64,000 nt of DNA from Pollutimonas thiosulfatoxidans (GTDB lineage Bacteria; Pseudomonadota; Gammaproteobacteria; Burkholderiales; Burkholderiaceae_B), in NCBI RefSeq assembly GCF_004022565.1, contig NZ_CP022987.1, positions 2,294,001 to 2,358,000 on the forward strand, given 5' to 3'. Shown here piece after piece: positions 16,666-25,437 of this stretch; the first letter of the stretch is position 1, and each line of letters opens with the position of its first letter. Under the pieces are notes generated by a model that was not told the origin of the DNA, did no database searches, and saw nothing but the letters and a program-made list of their open reading frames with translations. Made by a program: the position numbers and the translations under genes.

Positions 16666-17709
16666 TTAGTCGTAAATAAATACCCCGCCCAGCCGCTCGA
16701 GGTGCTCAAGCGCCTCGCCGCAGCCGCGCACGACGCAGGTAAGCGGATCTTCTGCGATGACCACTGGCAGACCGGTTTCTTCCTGGAGCAAGCGGTCCAG
16801 ATCGTGCAGCAAGGCCCCACCGCCCGTAATGGCGATGCCCTTGTCGGTGATGTCGGCACCCAGTTCGGGGGGAGTTTGCTCGAGCCCGGTCTTGACGGCC
16901 GATACGATCTGGTTGAGCGGATCGGTAAGGGATTCAAGGATCTCGTTGGACGATACCGTGAAGCTGCGCGGCACGCCTTCGGACAGGTTACGGCCCTTGA
17001 CTTCGATTTCGCGGATTTCAGAACCCGGGAAAGCCGAGCCGATTTCTTTCTTGATGAGTTCGGCCGTCGGTTCGCCGATCAGCATGCCGTAGTTGCGGCG
17101 GATGTAGTTGATGATGGCTTCGTCGAATTTATCGCCGCCCACCCTGACCGAACCCTTGTACACCATGCCACCCAGGGAAATAATGGCCACTTCGGTGGTG
17201 CCGCCACCGATATCAACCACCATGGAGCCGCTGGCATCGGAAACGGCCAGTCCGGCGCCGATGGCTGCTGCCATGGGCTCTTCGATGAGATAAACCTGGC
17301 TGGCGCCTGCCCCCAGGGCCGACTCGCGTATTGCGCGGCGCTCGACCTGCGTAGAACCGCAAGGAACGCAAACGATGATGCGCGGGCTGGGCGCGAACAT
17401 GCTGCGGGGATGCACCATGCGGATAAACTGCTTGAGCATTTGTTCGGTAACGGTGAAGTCGGCAATGACGCCGTCCTTCATGGGACGAATGGCTTCGATG
17501 TTGCCCGGCACCCGACCCAGCATCTGCTTGGCTTCCCGGCCGACGGCCTGGATGATCTTCTTGCCGTTGGGGCCCCCGTCGTGGCGTATGGCCACCACCG
17601 ATGGCTCGTCAAGCACAATCCCTTTGCCGCGGACATAGATCAGAGTATTGGCGGTACCGAGGTCGATCGCCATATCGCTGGAGAAGTAACTACGAAGGAA
17701 TCCGAACAT
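16666..17709 (-). CDS. mreB: rod shape-determining actin homologue MreB
   Basis: 347 residues, the canonical length. The N-terminal membrane-binding segment 'MFGFLRSYFSSDMAIDLGTANTLIY' leads into the phosphate-1 motif. Later come 'GSMVVDIGGGTTEVAIISLGG' (phosphate-2) and 'GIAITGGGALLHDLDRLL' (adenosine motif). MreB filaments orient the RodA-PBP2 complexes. First gene of mreBCD-mrdA-rodA; the promoter must lie in the 225-bp gap shared with gatC. Confidence 0.97.
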   Translation of the reverse strand: MFGFLRSYFSSDMAIDLGTANTLIYVRGKGIVLDEPSVVAIRHDGGPNGKKIIQAVGREAKQMLGRVPGNIEAIRPMKDGVIADFTVTEQMLKQFIRMVHPRSMFAPSPRIIVCVPCGSTQVERRAIRESALGAGASQVYLIEEPMAAAIGAGLAVSDASGSMVVDIGGGTTEVAIISLGGMVYKGSVRVGGDKFDEAIINYIRRNYGMLIGEPTAELIKKEIGSAFPGSEIREIEVKGRNLSEGVPRSFTVSSNEILESLTDPLNQIVSAVKTGLEQTPPELGADITDKGIAITGGGALLHDLDRLLQEETGLPVVIAEDPLTCVVRGCGEALEHLERLGGVFIYD

Positions 17710-17934
17710 GGGCGCTCAGTGATATCAAGATTGAAAGAGAATTCGTCCGAAACATGCTGCCTTCAAGCGCAATCGCGAGGCGCCGAAATTTCGCTGACGA
17801 ATCAAACCAGCAATGATAACTTATAATCGACTATTGATTAGGCCGAATTAAGGCAGTTTCTTTTGGCAACCCGCCTTATATAGTGCAGCTTGCCGGTGAA
17901 CCCGCTCGGCCAGAACCCCCATCTTAAAGAATCC
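17710..17934. promoter_or_regulatory. divergent promoter region mreB / gatC
   Basis: An AT-rich 225-bp gap between divergent operons. TATAAT at 17822-17827 on the plus strand is a good -10 candidate for gatC transcription, but no strong -35 is found at 17-18 bp. The reverse strand has TTATAA at the same place, so an mreB promoter may overlap. Position of start sites is inferred only. Confidence 0.4.
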
Positions 17935-18243
17935 ATGCCCATTACCGAACAAGACGTAGCCCGCATTGCGAGGCTCGCGCGCATTGAGCTTTCGCCGGAT
18001 CAAACTGCTCGCGCCCAAACTGAACTGGACGGCATTTTAAACCTGATCGAGCAACTACAGGCCGTCGACACCACCGGCATCGAGCCCATGGCACATCCGC
18101 TGTCAACGCACCAGGAAATCGCACTGCGATTGCGTCCTGACGCCGCTGCGCCCACCAGCACCGACGCGCAACGCGAGGCCCTGATGGCCAATGCCCCGGC
18201 CGAGCAAGCCGGCCTGTTCCTGGTACCCACGGTGATCGAGTAA
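17935..18243 (+). CDS. gatC: aspartyl/glutamyl-tRNA amidotransferase subunit C
   Basis: 102 residues from ATG 17935; an upstream in-frame start at 17890 is unlikely because family members begin as here, 'MPITEQDVARIARLARIELSPD'. GatC wraps around GatA and stabilises the GatCAB complex that converts misacylated Asp-tRNA(Asn) or Glu-tRNA(Gln) to the amide. It contains the conserved central 'LNLIEQLQAVDTTGIEPMAHPL'. It is followed by gatA after 3 bp. Confidence 0.94.
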   Translation: MPITEQDVARIARLARIELSPDQTARAQTELDGILNLIEQLQAVDTTGIEPMAHPLSTHQEIALRLRPDAAAPTSTDAQREALMANAPAEQAGLFLVPTVIE

Positions 18244-18246
18244 TCC

Positions 18247-19782
18247 ATGGCAAATACACCCCTGCACACACAATTCGACAGTATTGCCGCCCTACGCCAG
18301 GCCTTGACCTCGCGCTCGCTGAGCGCCCACGAGCTTGCGGTCAGTGCGCTGGACGCCGCCGAAGCCCGCGCCGACCTTAACGCCTTCCTGCATATCGACC
18401 GCGACCTTACTTTGGCGCAGGCCCACGCGGCCGACAAACTGCTGGCCAGCGGGCAAGATGCGCCGGCACTGGCCGGTGTTCCCATTGCCCATAAAGACGT
18501 GTTCGTCACCCGCGGCTGGCGCAGCACGGCCGGCAGCAAGATGCTGGCAAATTACGTCAGCCCTTTCGATGCCACGGTGGTCGAACGCCTGCACGAGGCG
18601 GGCGCCGTGTCGCTGGGCAAACTGAATTGCGACGAATTCGCCATGGGCTCGGGCAACGAAAACTCGGCCTTCGGTCCTGCCAGAAACCCCTGGGATACCA
18701 GCACCATACCGGGTGGTTCGTCGGGCGGCTCGGCAGCGGCCGTGGCGGCCGGCCTGGTCATGGCGGCCACCGGCACCGACACTGGCGGCTCTGTGCGCCA
18801 GCCGGCCGCCCTGTGCGGTGTCAGCGGCATCAAGCCCACCTATGGAACGGTATCCCGCTTTGGCATGATCGCCTATGGTTCCAGCCTGGACCAGGCCGGA
18901 CCGATTGCGCGCCATGCCCAAGACCTGCTCGACATCCTGGACCCCATCAGCGGCTTCGATCCGCGCGACTCCACCAGCCTGGAACACTGCAACGGCAGCG
19001 CTAACGTGCCCGGCCGAATTCGCAGCCAGTACGAGCAAGCCCTGCAGGCACAAGAGGCCGGCGGCAGCCTGCCCCTGAAAGGCCTGCGCATCGGCGTGCC
19101 CAAAGAGTTCGTCAACGACAAGCTCGATGCCGATGTGGCCAAAGCCGTCCAGGCCGCCTTGCAGGCTTTTGAAGCACTGGGCGCTGTACGGGTAGAGGTC
19201 TCCTTGCCGCGTACCGAGCTGTCCATACCAACCTACTACGTCATCGCACCCGCCGAGGCCTCCAGCAACCTGTCGCGCTACGACGGCGTGCGCTACGGCC
19301 ACCGGGCCGCCCAGTACGGCGACCTGGCCGAAATGACCAGCCGTTCGCGCACAGAAGCCTTTGGCCCGGAAGTGCTTCGACGCATCATGGTGGGCACCTA
19401 TGTGCTGTCCCACGGCTACTACGATGCCTACTATCTGCAAGCGCAACGGGTGCGCCACATGATTGCCGACGACTTCCAGCGTGCCTTTGCGGATCATTGC
19501 GATGTCATCATGGGCCCGGTCACGCCGACCACCGCCAAGCACATAGGCGACAACCGCGAAGATCCTGTCGCCGAGTGGTTGGCCGACATCTATACGCTGG
19601 GCGTCAGCCTGGCCGGCCTGCCTGCCATGTCGGTACCTTGCGGCTTCGGCGGAGCGCAGGGCCGCTTGCCCATAGGGCTGCAAATTATTGGCAATTATTT
19701 CCATGAAGGGCAGTTGCTTGCCGTGGCGCACCGCTACCAGCAGGCCACCGATTGGCATCAACGCAAACCGGAACAACAATAA
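18247..19782 (+). CDS. gatA: aspartyl/glutamyl-tRNA amidotransferase subunit A
   Basis: 511 residues. Amidase-signature enzyme releasing ammonia from glutamine for GatB. The catalytic triad is visible: K83 in 'PIAHKDVF', S158 in the 'GGSSGGSAAAVAAG' loop, and S182 in 'TDTGGSVRQPAA', keeping the family's spacing. A 'GSGNENSAFGPARNPWD' segment lies between them. The stop codon overlaps the gatB start in TAATG, so translation is coupled. Confidence 0.97.
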   Translation: MANTPLHTQFDSIAALRQALTSRSLSAHELAVSALDAAEARADLNAFLHIDRDLTLAQAHAADKLLASGQDAPALAGVPIAHKDVFVTRGWRSTAGSKMLANYVSPFDATVVERLHEAGAVSLGKLNCDEFAMGSGNENSAFGPARNPWDTSTIPGGSSGGSAAAVAAGLVMAATGTDTGGSVRQPAALCGVSGIKPTYGTVSRFGMIAYGSSLDQAGPIARHAQDLLDILDPISGFDPRDSTSLEHCNGSANVPGRIRSQYEQALQAQEAGGSLPLKGLRIGVPKEFVNDKLDADVAKAVQAALQAFEALGAVRVEVSLPRTELSIPTYYVIAPAEASSNLSRYDGVRYGHRAAQYGDLAEMTSRSRTEAFGPEVLRRIMVGTYVLSHGYYDAYYLQAQRVRHMIADDFQRAFADHCDVIMGPVTPTTAKHIGDNREDPVAEWLADIYTLGVSLAGLPAMSVPCGFGGAQGRLPIGLQIIGNYFHEGQLLAVAHRYQQATDWHQRKPEQQ

Positions 19783-21236
19783 TGGAATGGGAAATCGTCA
19801 TCGGGCTGGAAACACACACCCAGCTTTCCACCGAATCCAAGATCTTTTCAAATAGCAGCACACGCTTCGGTGCAGCGCCCAATACGCAGGCCAACGAAGT
19901 TGACATGGCGCTGCCAGGCAGCTTGCCGGTCATGAATCGCGGCGCCGTAGAGCGGGCCATCCAGTTTGGCCTGGCTGTGGGCGCCCATGTTGCACCTCGC
20001 TCCATCTTCGCCCGAAAAAACTACTTCTACCCCGACCTGCCCAAGAACTACCAGATCAGCCAGTTCGAGATCCCGGTCGTGCAAGGCGGCACCATTAGCT
20101 TTTTTGTCGATGGTCAGGAAAAAACCATTAACCTGACCCGTGCGCACCTCGAAGAGGATGCCGGCAAATCGCTGCACGAAGACTACACCGGTCCCCATGG
20201 CGAGTCGTCCACAGGCATAGACCTGAACCGGGCCGGTACTCCCCTGCTCGAAATTGTGTCCGAGCCCGAAATGCGCTCGGCCGCCGAAGCCGTGGCCTAC
20301 GCGCGCGCCCTGCACGGCCTGGTTGTCTGGCTGGGCATCTGCGATGGCAACATGCAAGAGGGCTCATTCCGGATCGACGCCAACGTATCGGTACGTCCAA
20401 AAGGCGAGGTAAAGCTGGGCACGCGCAGCGAAGTCAAGAACGTCAACTCATTCCGCTTCCTCGAGCGCGCCATTCAGTACGAAGTGCGCCGCCAGATCGA
20501 GCTGATCGAGGATGGCGGCAAAGTCATGCAGGAAACCCGGCTGTACGACGCCGATCGCGACGAGACCCGCAGCATGCGCAGCAAGGAAGATGCGGACGAC
20601 TACCGCTACTTCCCCGACCCCGACCTGCCACCGCTGATCATCGGCGCTGACTGGATACAGCGCATCAAAGACGCCATGCCCGAGCTGCCGGCGCAGAAGC
20701 GCTCGCGCTTCGAGCAAGAGCTGGGTCTGACACCCTACGATGCCGCTCAGCTGACCATGTCGCGTGCCATTGCCGACTACTTCGAGAGCGTGGCCGGCAA
20801 GCTGCCAACCGACCAGGCCAAACTGGCCGCCAATTGGGTGCTGGGCGAATTATCGGCAGCGCTTAATCGCGATGAAATCGACATCGAGCAAAGCCCGGTA
20901 CAACCCGAAGCCCTGGCGGCCATGATCGTGCGCATCATCGACGGCACCATCTCCAACAAAATGGCGCGCGACGTTTTCACGGCAATGTGGGAGAACGAAC
21001 ACGGCGGCAACCCGGACGACATCATCGAAGCTCGCGGCCTGAAACAAATCAGCGACACGGGGGCAATCGGCGCCATGATAGACGAGGTCCTTGCGGCCCA
21101 CCCAGCGATCGTGGAGGAATACCGCGCGGGCAGGCAAAAGGCGTTTAACTCGTTGGTGGGTCAGGTCATGAAAGCCGCCAAAGGCAAGGCCAACCCCCAA
21201 CAAGTCAATGACCTGCTGAAGCAAAAGCTGGGCTGA
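19782..21236 (+). CDS. gatB: aspartyl/glutamyl-tRNA amidotransferase subunit B
   Basis: 484 residues from ATG 19782, which overlaps the gatA TAA by one base; family proteins begin 'MEWEIVIGLETHTQL' as here. The cradle kinase-like domain includes 'FARKNYFYPDLPKNYQISQFE', 'LEEDAGKSLH' and 'IDLNRAGTPLLEIVSEPEM', followed by a helical domain and a C-terminal YqeY-like tail ('AFNSLVGQVMKAAKGKANPQQVNDLLKQKL') that contacts the tRNA. It phosphorylates and amidates the tRNA-bound carboxylate. Converges on pyrE, 14 bp apart. Confidence 0.97.
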   Translation: MEWEIVIGLETHTQLSTESKIFSNSSTRFGAAPNTQANEVDMALPGSLPVMNRGAVERAIQFGLAVGAHVAPRSIFARKNYFYPDLPKNYQISQFEIPVVQGGTISFFVDGQEKTINLTRAHLEEDAGKSLHEDYTGPHGESSTGIDLNRAGTPLLEIVSEPEMRSAAEAVAYARALHGLVVWLGICDGNMQEGSFRIDANVSVRPKGEVKLGTRSEVKNVNSFRFLERAIQYEVRRQIELIEDGGKVMQETRLYDADRDETRSMRSKEDADDYRYFPDPDLPPLIIGADWIQRIKDAMPELPAQKRSRFEQELGLTPYDAAQLTMSRAIADYFESVAGKLPTDQAKLAANWVLGELSAALNRDEIDIEQSPVQPEALAAMIVRIIDGTISNKMARDVFTAMWENEHGGNPDDIIEARGLKQISDTGAIGAMIDEVLAAHPAIVEEYRAGRQKAFNSLVGQVMKAAKGKANPQQVNDLLKQKLG

Positions 21237-21250
21237 CCAGCTGGGTTGAC

Positions 21251-21922
21251 CTATACGCCGTAGCGGCTGCGATACGCGGCTACGGCCTCGCGGTGTTCTG
21301 CCAGCGTGGCGTCGTCAGCCAATACCGTCATGATGTCGTGCAAGGATGCAATGCTGACTACCGGGATGCCATAGGTGGACGCCACATCCTGGACTGCAGA
21401 ATGAGCCGATAGCGCATCGTCGGGACCTGCCCTTTCCATGCGATCCAGGGCGATCAATACCGCGGCGGGCTCGGCGCCGGCCTGGCGGATGATCTGGACC
21501 GATTCACGGACCGAGGTGCCCGCAGTGATGACATCATCGATGATCACCACCTTGCCCTGCAGGGGCGCGCCGACCAGTACACCGCCTTCGCCATGATCCT
21601 TGGCTTCCTTGCGATTGAAGGCGAAGGGAATATCGCGATCGGCCATGTCTGCATGGCCGGCCAAGGCCACTGCTGTGGCGGTGGATAATGGAATTCCCTT
21701 ATAGGCAGGACCGAACAACATGTCGAAACTCAAGCCAGAGTCCACCAGGGCCTGGGCGTAGAACTCGCCCAGACGACCCACACTACGGCCCGTATTGAAC
21801 AGGCCGGCATTGAAAAAATAAGGGCTCTGGCGTCCGGACTTGACTTTGAAGCTGCCAAAACGAAGTACGCCCTGCGCCAGGGAGAAGCGAACGAAATCCG
21901 CGCGGTTGGAAGTGTGGAGCAT
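21251..21922 (-). CDS. pyrE: orotate phosphoribosyltransferase
   Basis: About 223 residues from ATG 21922; ATG 21967 would add 15 residues that do not resemble the family start. PyrE makes OMP from orotate and PRPP in pyrimidine synthesis. The PRPP-binding motif 'VVIIDDVITAGTSVRES' is clear. The substrate loop 'FNRKEAKDHGEGG' and the N-terminal 'FGSFKVKSGRQSPYFFNAGLF' are typical of the bacterial enzyme. It is divergent from xthA, as in Bordetella to my recollection. Neither candidate start has a good Shine-Dalgarno. Confidence 0.94.
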   Translation of the reverse strand: MLHTSNRADFVRFSLAQGVLRFGSFKVKSGRQSPYFFNAGLFNTGRSVGRLGEFYAQALVDSGLSFDMLFGPAYKGIPLSTATAVALAGHADMADRDIPFAFNRKEAKDHGEGGVLVGAPLQGKVVIIDDVITAGTSVRESVQIIRQAGAEPAAVLIALDRMERAGPDDALSAHSAVQDVASTYGIPVVSIASLHDIMTVLADDATLAEHREAVAAYRSRYGV

Positions 21923-22041
21923 GCCTGAATCGATAAAAGGTAAAGCGACATTATCGCCAAAACGCATTAGACTTGCCCGACAGCGGCCACCCGGGGCGAT
22001 GGGTTAAAGTTCCCATCCTGCAGATTGATAAAGGCCCGACG

Positions 22042-22824
22042 ATGCTACGTGTTATTTCCGCCAACCTGAACGGCATCAGATCCGCCGTCACCAAGGGGTT
22101 ACTCGACTGGCTGCCGCAGCAGCAGGCCGACTTCGTCTGCCTTCAGGAACTCAAGGCCCAGGCCGACAACATGACTGCCGACATGCTCAACCCCACGGGC
22201 TATTACGGTTATTTCCACTATGCGGAAAAGAAGGGCTATAGCGGTGTGGGCATCTACGCACGCCAGCAACCGCTGCAAATCATCGAAGGCTTGGGCGTGC
22301 CCGAAATCGATGCCGAAGGCCGTTATCTGGAGCTCGTCTACGACGAACTGTCTATCATTTCGGTGTACCTGCCCTCGGGCTCCAGTGGCGATCATCGGCA
22401 GGCGGCAAAGTATGTGTTCATGGAGCACTTTTTCGGCCATTTGGCCACGCTGGCCGCATGCGGTCGGCAGGTTATCTTGTGCGGCGACTGGAATATCGCG
22501 CATCAGGAAATCGACCTGAAGAACTGGAAAGGCAATCGCAAAAACAGCGGCTTTCTGCCCGAAGAGCGCGCTTGGCTGACTAAAGTGTTCGACGAGCTGG
22601 GATGGAAAGACGTCTATCGCTCGCTGTATCCGGAGGCCACCGATGCCGCCTATACCTGGTGGAGCAACCGGGGGCAGGCCTGGGCCAAGAATGTGGGCTG
22701 GCGCATCGATTACCAGATCGCCACGCCGCAGATCGCCGCCACCGCAACATCCGCCGCCATCTATAAAGATCAGCGGTTCAGCGACCACGCGCCGCTGACT
22801 ATCGATTATGACTGGGCGGCCTGA
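22042..22824 (+). CDS. xthA: exodeoxyribonuclease III
   Basis: 260 residues from ATG 22042, preceded by AAAGG. AP endonuclease and 3'-exonuclease in base-excision repair. Exo-endo-phosphatase fold: metal-binding Asn in 'SANLNGIRSAV', catalytic Glu in 'CLQELKAQ', Asp and Asn in 'LCGDWNIAHQEIDLKNW', and C-terminal Asp-His in 'FSDHAPLTIDYDW'. The 3' end overlaps the following GGDEF gene by 17 bp. Confidence 0.95.
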   Translation: MLRVISANLNGIRSAVTKGLLDWLPQQQADFVCLQELKAQADNMTADMLNPTGYYGYFHYAEKKGYSGVGIYARQQPLQIIEGLGVPEIDAEGRYLELVYDELSIISVYLPSGSSGDHRQAAKYVFMEHFFGHLATLAACGRQVILCGDWNIAHQEIDLKNWKGNRKNSGFLPEERAWLTKVFDELGWKDVYRSLYPEATDAAYTWWSNRGQAWAKNVGWRIDYQIATPQIAATATSAAIYKDQRFSDHAPLTIDYDWAA

Positions 22825-24163
22825 CCTGACAGCAGATGCCGAGCTGCAAGCATTACGCAGCGAACTGGGCGCACTACGTGAACGAGAGCGCCGCATGGCG
22901 CTTGCCCTGGAAGGCAGCGGCACCGGCGTATGGGATCGCGACATCCCGGCCAACCAGATTCATTACTCCCGCGCGTGGAAAGCCATGCTGGGCTATGCGG
23001 ATCATGAAATCTCCAACCAACTGAGTGAGAGCTACAAGCGCGTCCATCCCGACGACCTGGCCTACGTCCAGGCAACCATGAAGGCTCACGCGGATGGCAC
23101 CACCGAGATTTACGAGGTGGAGCACCGGCTGCGCTGCAAGGATGGGAATTACAAATGGGTGCATAGCCGCGGCAAAGTCATGGAGCGCGATGCCCACGGC
23201 AACGCCCTGCGCATGGTTGGCACGACCACTGACATCACTGCACTGCGCGGCCTTTCGGAAACACTGCAGCAGACGGTGGACCTGCTTACCTTCCTGACCG
23301 ACGAGGTGCCGGGCCTGGTCTTCTGTTATCAGGACGACGCCGACGGCAGGGGCTTTTTTACTTATGTCAGCGCAGGGGTGCGCGACATCTACGAGCTAGA
23401 GCCCCAACAGGCGCTGCGCGATCCCGCCGCAATACAGCGAGTGATCCATCCCGAAGACATACCCCGCTATCGCGAATCCCGAGCCCGCTCGGCCAGCACA
23501 CTGGCGCCCTGGCGTCTTGATTTCCGCGTGCTATTGCCCCGCCAGGGGCTGGGCTGGCGGCAACTGGACGCCCGTCCGCAACGGCTGGAAGACGGCACCA
23601 TGGTATGGCGCGGATTCATCACCGACGTTACCGAGCGCAAGCGCATCGAAGCCGAACTGCAGCTGTCCGCAACGACGGACGACCTTACCCAGCTGCCCAA
23701 TCGGCGCTACTTCATGGATCAGTTGGGCGCTGAACTGGCCCGCATGAAGCGCGACGGCGACGGAAGTGCTGCCGTGCTGATGTGCGATCTGGACTACTTC
23801 AAAACCATCAATGACCAGTGGGGCCATGCCATTGGCGACCTGGGGCTGCAGCACTTTGCTGCAATGCTGCGCCAGCAACTGCGCGCCACCGACGTGGCGG
23901 GCCGCATGGGCGGCGAAGAGTTCGCCGTGTTGTTGCGCCGCTGTGGCGCGGAGGCCGCCATGAATTTTGCTCGCCGCCTGCAACGGGCCCTGGCAGCATC
24001 GCCGCTGTTGGTCGGCGACCAGAAAGTCGTACTGACGGTCAGCGTCGGCATCGCTAACCTTCATGCCAGCGACGACGATGCCAGCCTGGCACTGAACAGA
24101 AGCGACGAAGCCCTATACCGCGCCAAGAAAGGCGGTCGCAACCGCGTTGAGTGCCATCAATAA
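22808..24163 (+). CDS. PAS-PAS-GGDEF diguanylate cyclase
   Basis: 451 residues. A short N-terminal coiled segment is followed by two PAS/PAC modules (about 30-150 with 'HRLRCKDGNYKWVHSRGKV', and about 155-280 ending 'WRGFITDVTERKRIEAEL') and a GGDEF domain (about 285-451). Catalytic GGEEF is at 368-372 with 'DLDYFKTIND' at 327-336. An RxxD inhibitory site (R359-D362) lies five residues before GGEEF, so the cyclase should be active and feedback-inhibited by c-di-GMP. No membrane segment is seen; the PAS domains probably sense a cytoplasmic cue. The start overlaps xthA by 17 bp without a clear ribosome site. Converges on the next gene, 2 bp apart. Confidence 0.93.
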   Translation: MTGRPDLTADAELQALRSELGALRERERRMALALEGSGTGVWDRDIPANQIHYSRAWKAMLGYADHEISNQLSESYKRVHPDDLAYVQATMKAHADGTTEIYEVEHRLRCKDGNYKWVHSRGKVMERDAHGNALRMVGTTTDITALRGLSETLQQTVDLLTFLTDEVPGLVFCYQDDADGRGFFTYVSAGVRDIYELEPQQALRDPAAIQRVIHPEDIPRYRESRARSASTLAPWRLDFRVLLPRQGLGWRQLDARPQRLEDGTMVWRGFITDVTERKRIEAELQLSATTDDLTQLPNRRYFMDQLGAELARMKRDGDGSAAVLMCDLDYFKTINDQWGHAIGDLGLQHFAAMLRQQLRATDVAGRMGGEEFAVLLRRCGAEAAMNFARRLQRALAASPLLVGDQKVVLTVSVGIANLHASDDDASLALNRSDEALYRAKKGGRNRVECHQ

Positions 24164-24165
24164 GC

Positions 24166-25437
24166 TTACGCGACGCTGCCGGCCCTTGCATGCAGTCTGG
24201 ACTTGCGCTTGCGCACCCAGATCACAATGCCCGTGATTGACAACATGGCAACCATTAACCCCATCAGCGACATCAGCACCCTTCCCGGTAAACCAAGTAT
24301 CCGCCCCGAATGCAGCGGAAACTGCAACTGCACGAAGATGTCGGCTGCACTGCCCCGCCACGGTAGATAATCGCCCAGGAAGCGACCATCCGCCCCATCG
24401 AAGTACATATTGGCTATTTCCATGCCGCCGCTGCCATGATCTGCACCGGGATGGAAAAACGCGACACTGTAAAAGCCCAGGCTTCTGGCATAAAAGATGC
24501 CCGCCGGCGGGCGCTCCCAGTTGCGCGCTTCCCCTTCCTCATGGGCCTGCTGCAGGATCTGCTCATAAGTGATGGTGGGCGCTATGGGCTGGTGTAGCGG
24601 CGCAGCAGGGCGCGTCTCGAATGGTCCTGGTGTTACCTGCGACACCATCGACATCGCGGGAAAGAACACTTCGCGGTACAGGTTCAAAGAGAACGAAGTG
24701 AAGGCGATCACCAGGATGACGCCCCATATCCACAAGCCGCCGGCACGGTGCAAGTCGAAATTAAGCTTGTAGGCTCCCGCCTTCCAGCGCACACGCCAGG
24801 CCGGCATCCAGCGCCCCCACCAGCGACTGTCCTGCGACGGCTTGGGAGCATCCGCGGCCAACATTGCTCGCCGGGCCGCTGCCTGTTGCCGCCTGATGGG
24901 AAACGTCAGGTACAAGGCTACGAAGCTGTCCAGCAGCCAGACCAGCGCCACGATGCCCATGAACTGATAACCCCAGCGATCGGAGCCCCAGAACGCCGGG
25001 ACATGCAGGCTTTCGTGCAGATCGTTAAGGAATGGCATCAACGCCCGGCGCGACAGCGAAACTTCGCTGGCGTCGCGCCTGCCGACGATCTGCGCCGTGA
25101 CTGGATCAATGAAGACCTCGGTGTAGTCCAGCGGAAACGGCTTGCCCGTAGCCGGATCGATACGCGGCTGCACCAGATAGGTGGCCGCGTGGCCGGCCTC
25201 GAAATGCAAAGGAACGTACACCACCTGCGCTTGCGGGTCGCTGGCTTCGATGATGCGCATCAATTCGAGGGGCGGACGGAATTCGCCCTGGCTCTCGACC
25301 TTGTATAGATCGCTGTTAAGCCATTCATCGATTTCATGGTCCCAAGAGATCACCGCCCCGGTCAGTCCGGAAACGAGCAGGAACAAGGCAATGAACAGGC
25401 CGGCCCAGCGATGGACCAGCGTAGCAAAAGCGCGCAT
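24166..25437 (-). CDS. PepSY-associated membrane protein, probable siderophore-linked ferric reductase
   Basis: 423 residues. A TM helix at the N-terminus ('LVHRWAGLFIALFLLVSGLTGAVISWDHEID') is followed by a periplasmic PepSY region, a second helix pair ('MGIVALVWLLDSFVALYLTFP'), 'FDLHRAGGLWIWGVILVIAFTSFSLNLY', and a last helix 'LMGLMVAMLSITGIVIWVRKRKS'. Repeated His residues in helices ('HRWAG', 'DLHRAGG') could ligate haem, as in FoxB/PiuB-type proteins that strip iron from siderophores. The ATG abuts the stop of the TonB-dependent receptor gene, so they form one iron-regulated unit. The reductase role is inferred. Confidence 0.85.
   Translation of the reverse strand: MRAFATLVHRWAGLFIALFLLVSGLTGAVISWDHEIDEWLNSDLYKVESQGEFRPPLELMRIIEASDPQAQVVYVPLHFEAGHAATYLVQPRIDPATGKPFPLDYTEVFIDPVTAQIVGRRDASEVSLSRRALMPFLNDLHESLHVPAFWGSDRWGYQFMGIVALVWLLDSFVALYLTFPIRRQQAAARRAMLAADAPKPSQDSRWWGRWMPAWRVRWKAGAYKLNFDLHRAGGLWIWGVILVIAFTSFSLNLYREVFFPAMSMVSQVTPGPFETRPAAPLHQPIAPTITYEQILQQAHEEGEARNWERPPAGIFYARSLGFYSVAFFHPGADHGSGGMEIANMYFDGADGRFLGDYLPWRGSAADIFVQLQFPLHSGRILGLPGRVLMSLMGLMVAMLSITGIVIWVRKRKSRLHARAGSVA

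Noticed and set aside
15413..16669. 418-residue open frame opposite mreC/mreD
   Set aside because: Covers the junction of conserved cell-shape genes; low-complexity composition and no start signals.
18292..19779. 495-residue open frame opposite gatA
   Set aside because: It is the codon-bias shadow of an intact GatA with its catalytic residues on the other strand; no ribosome site and no recognisable domain.
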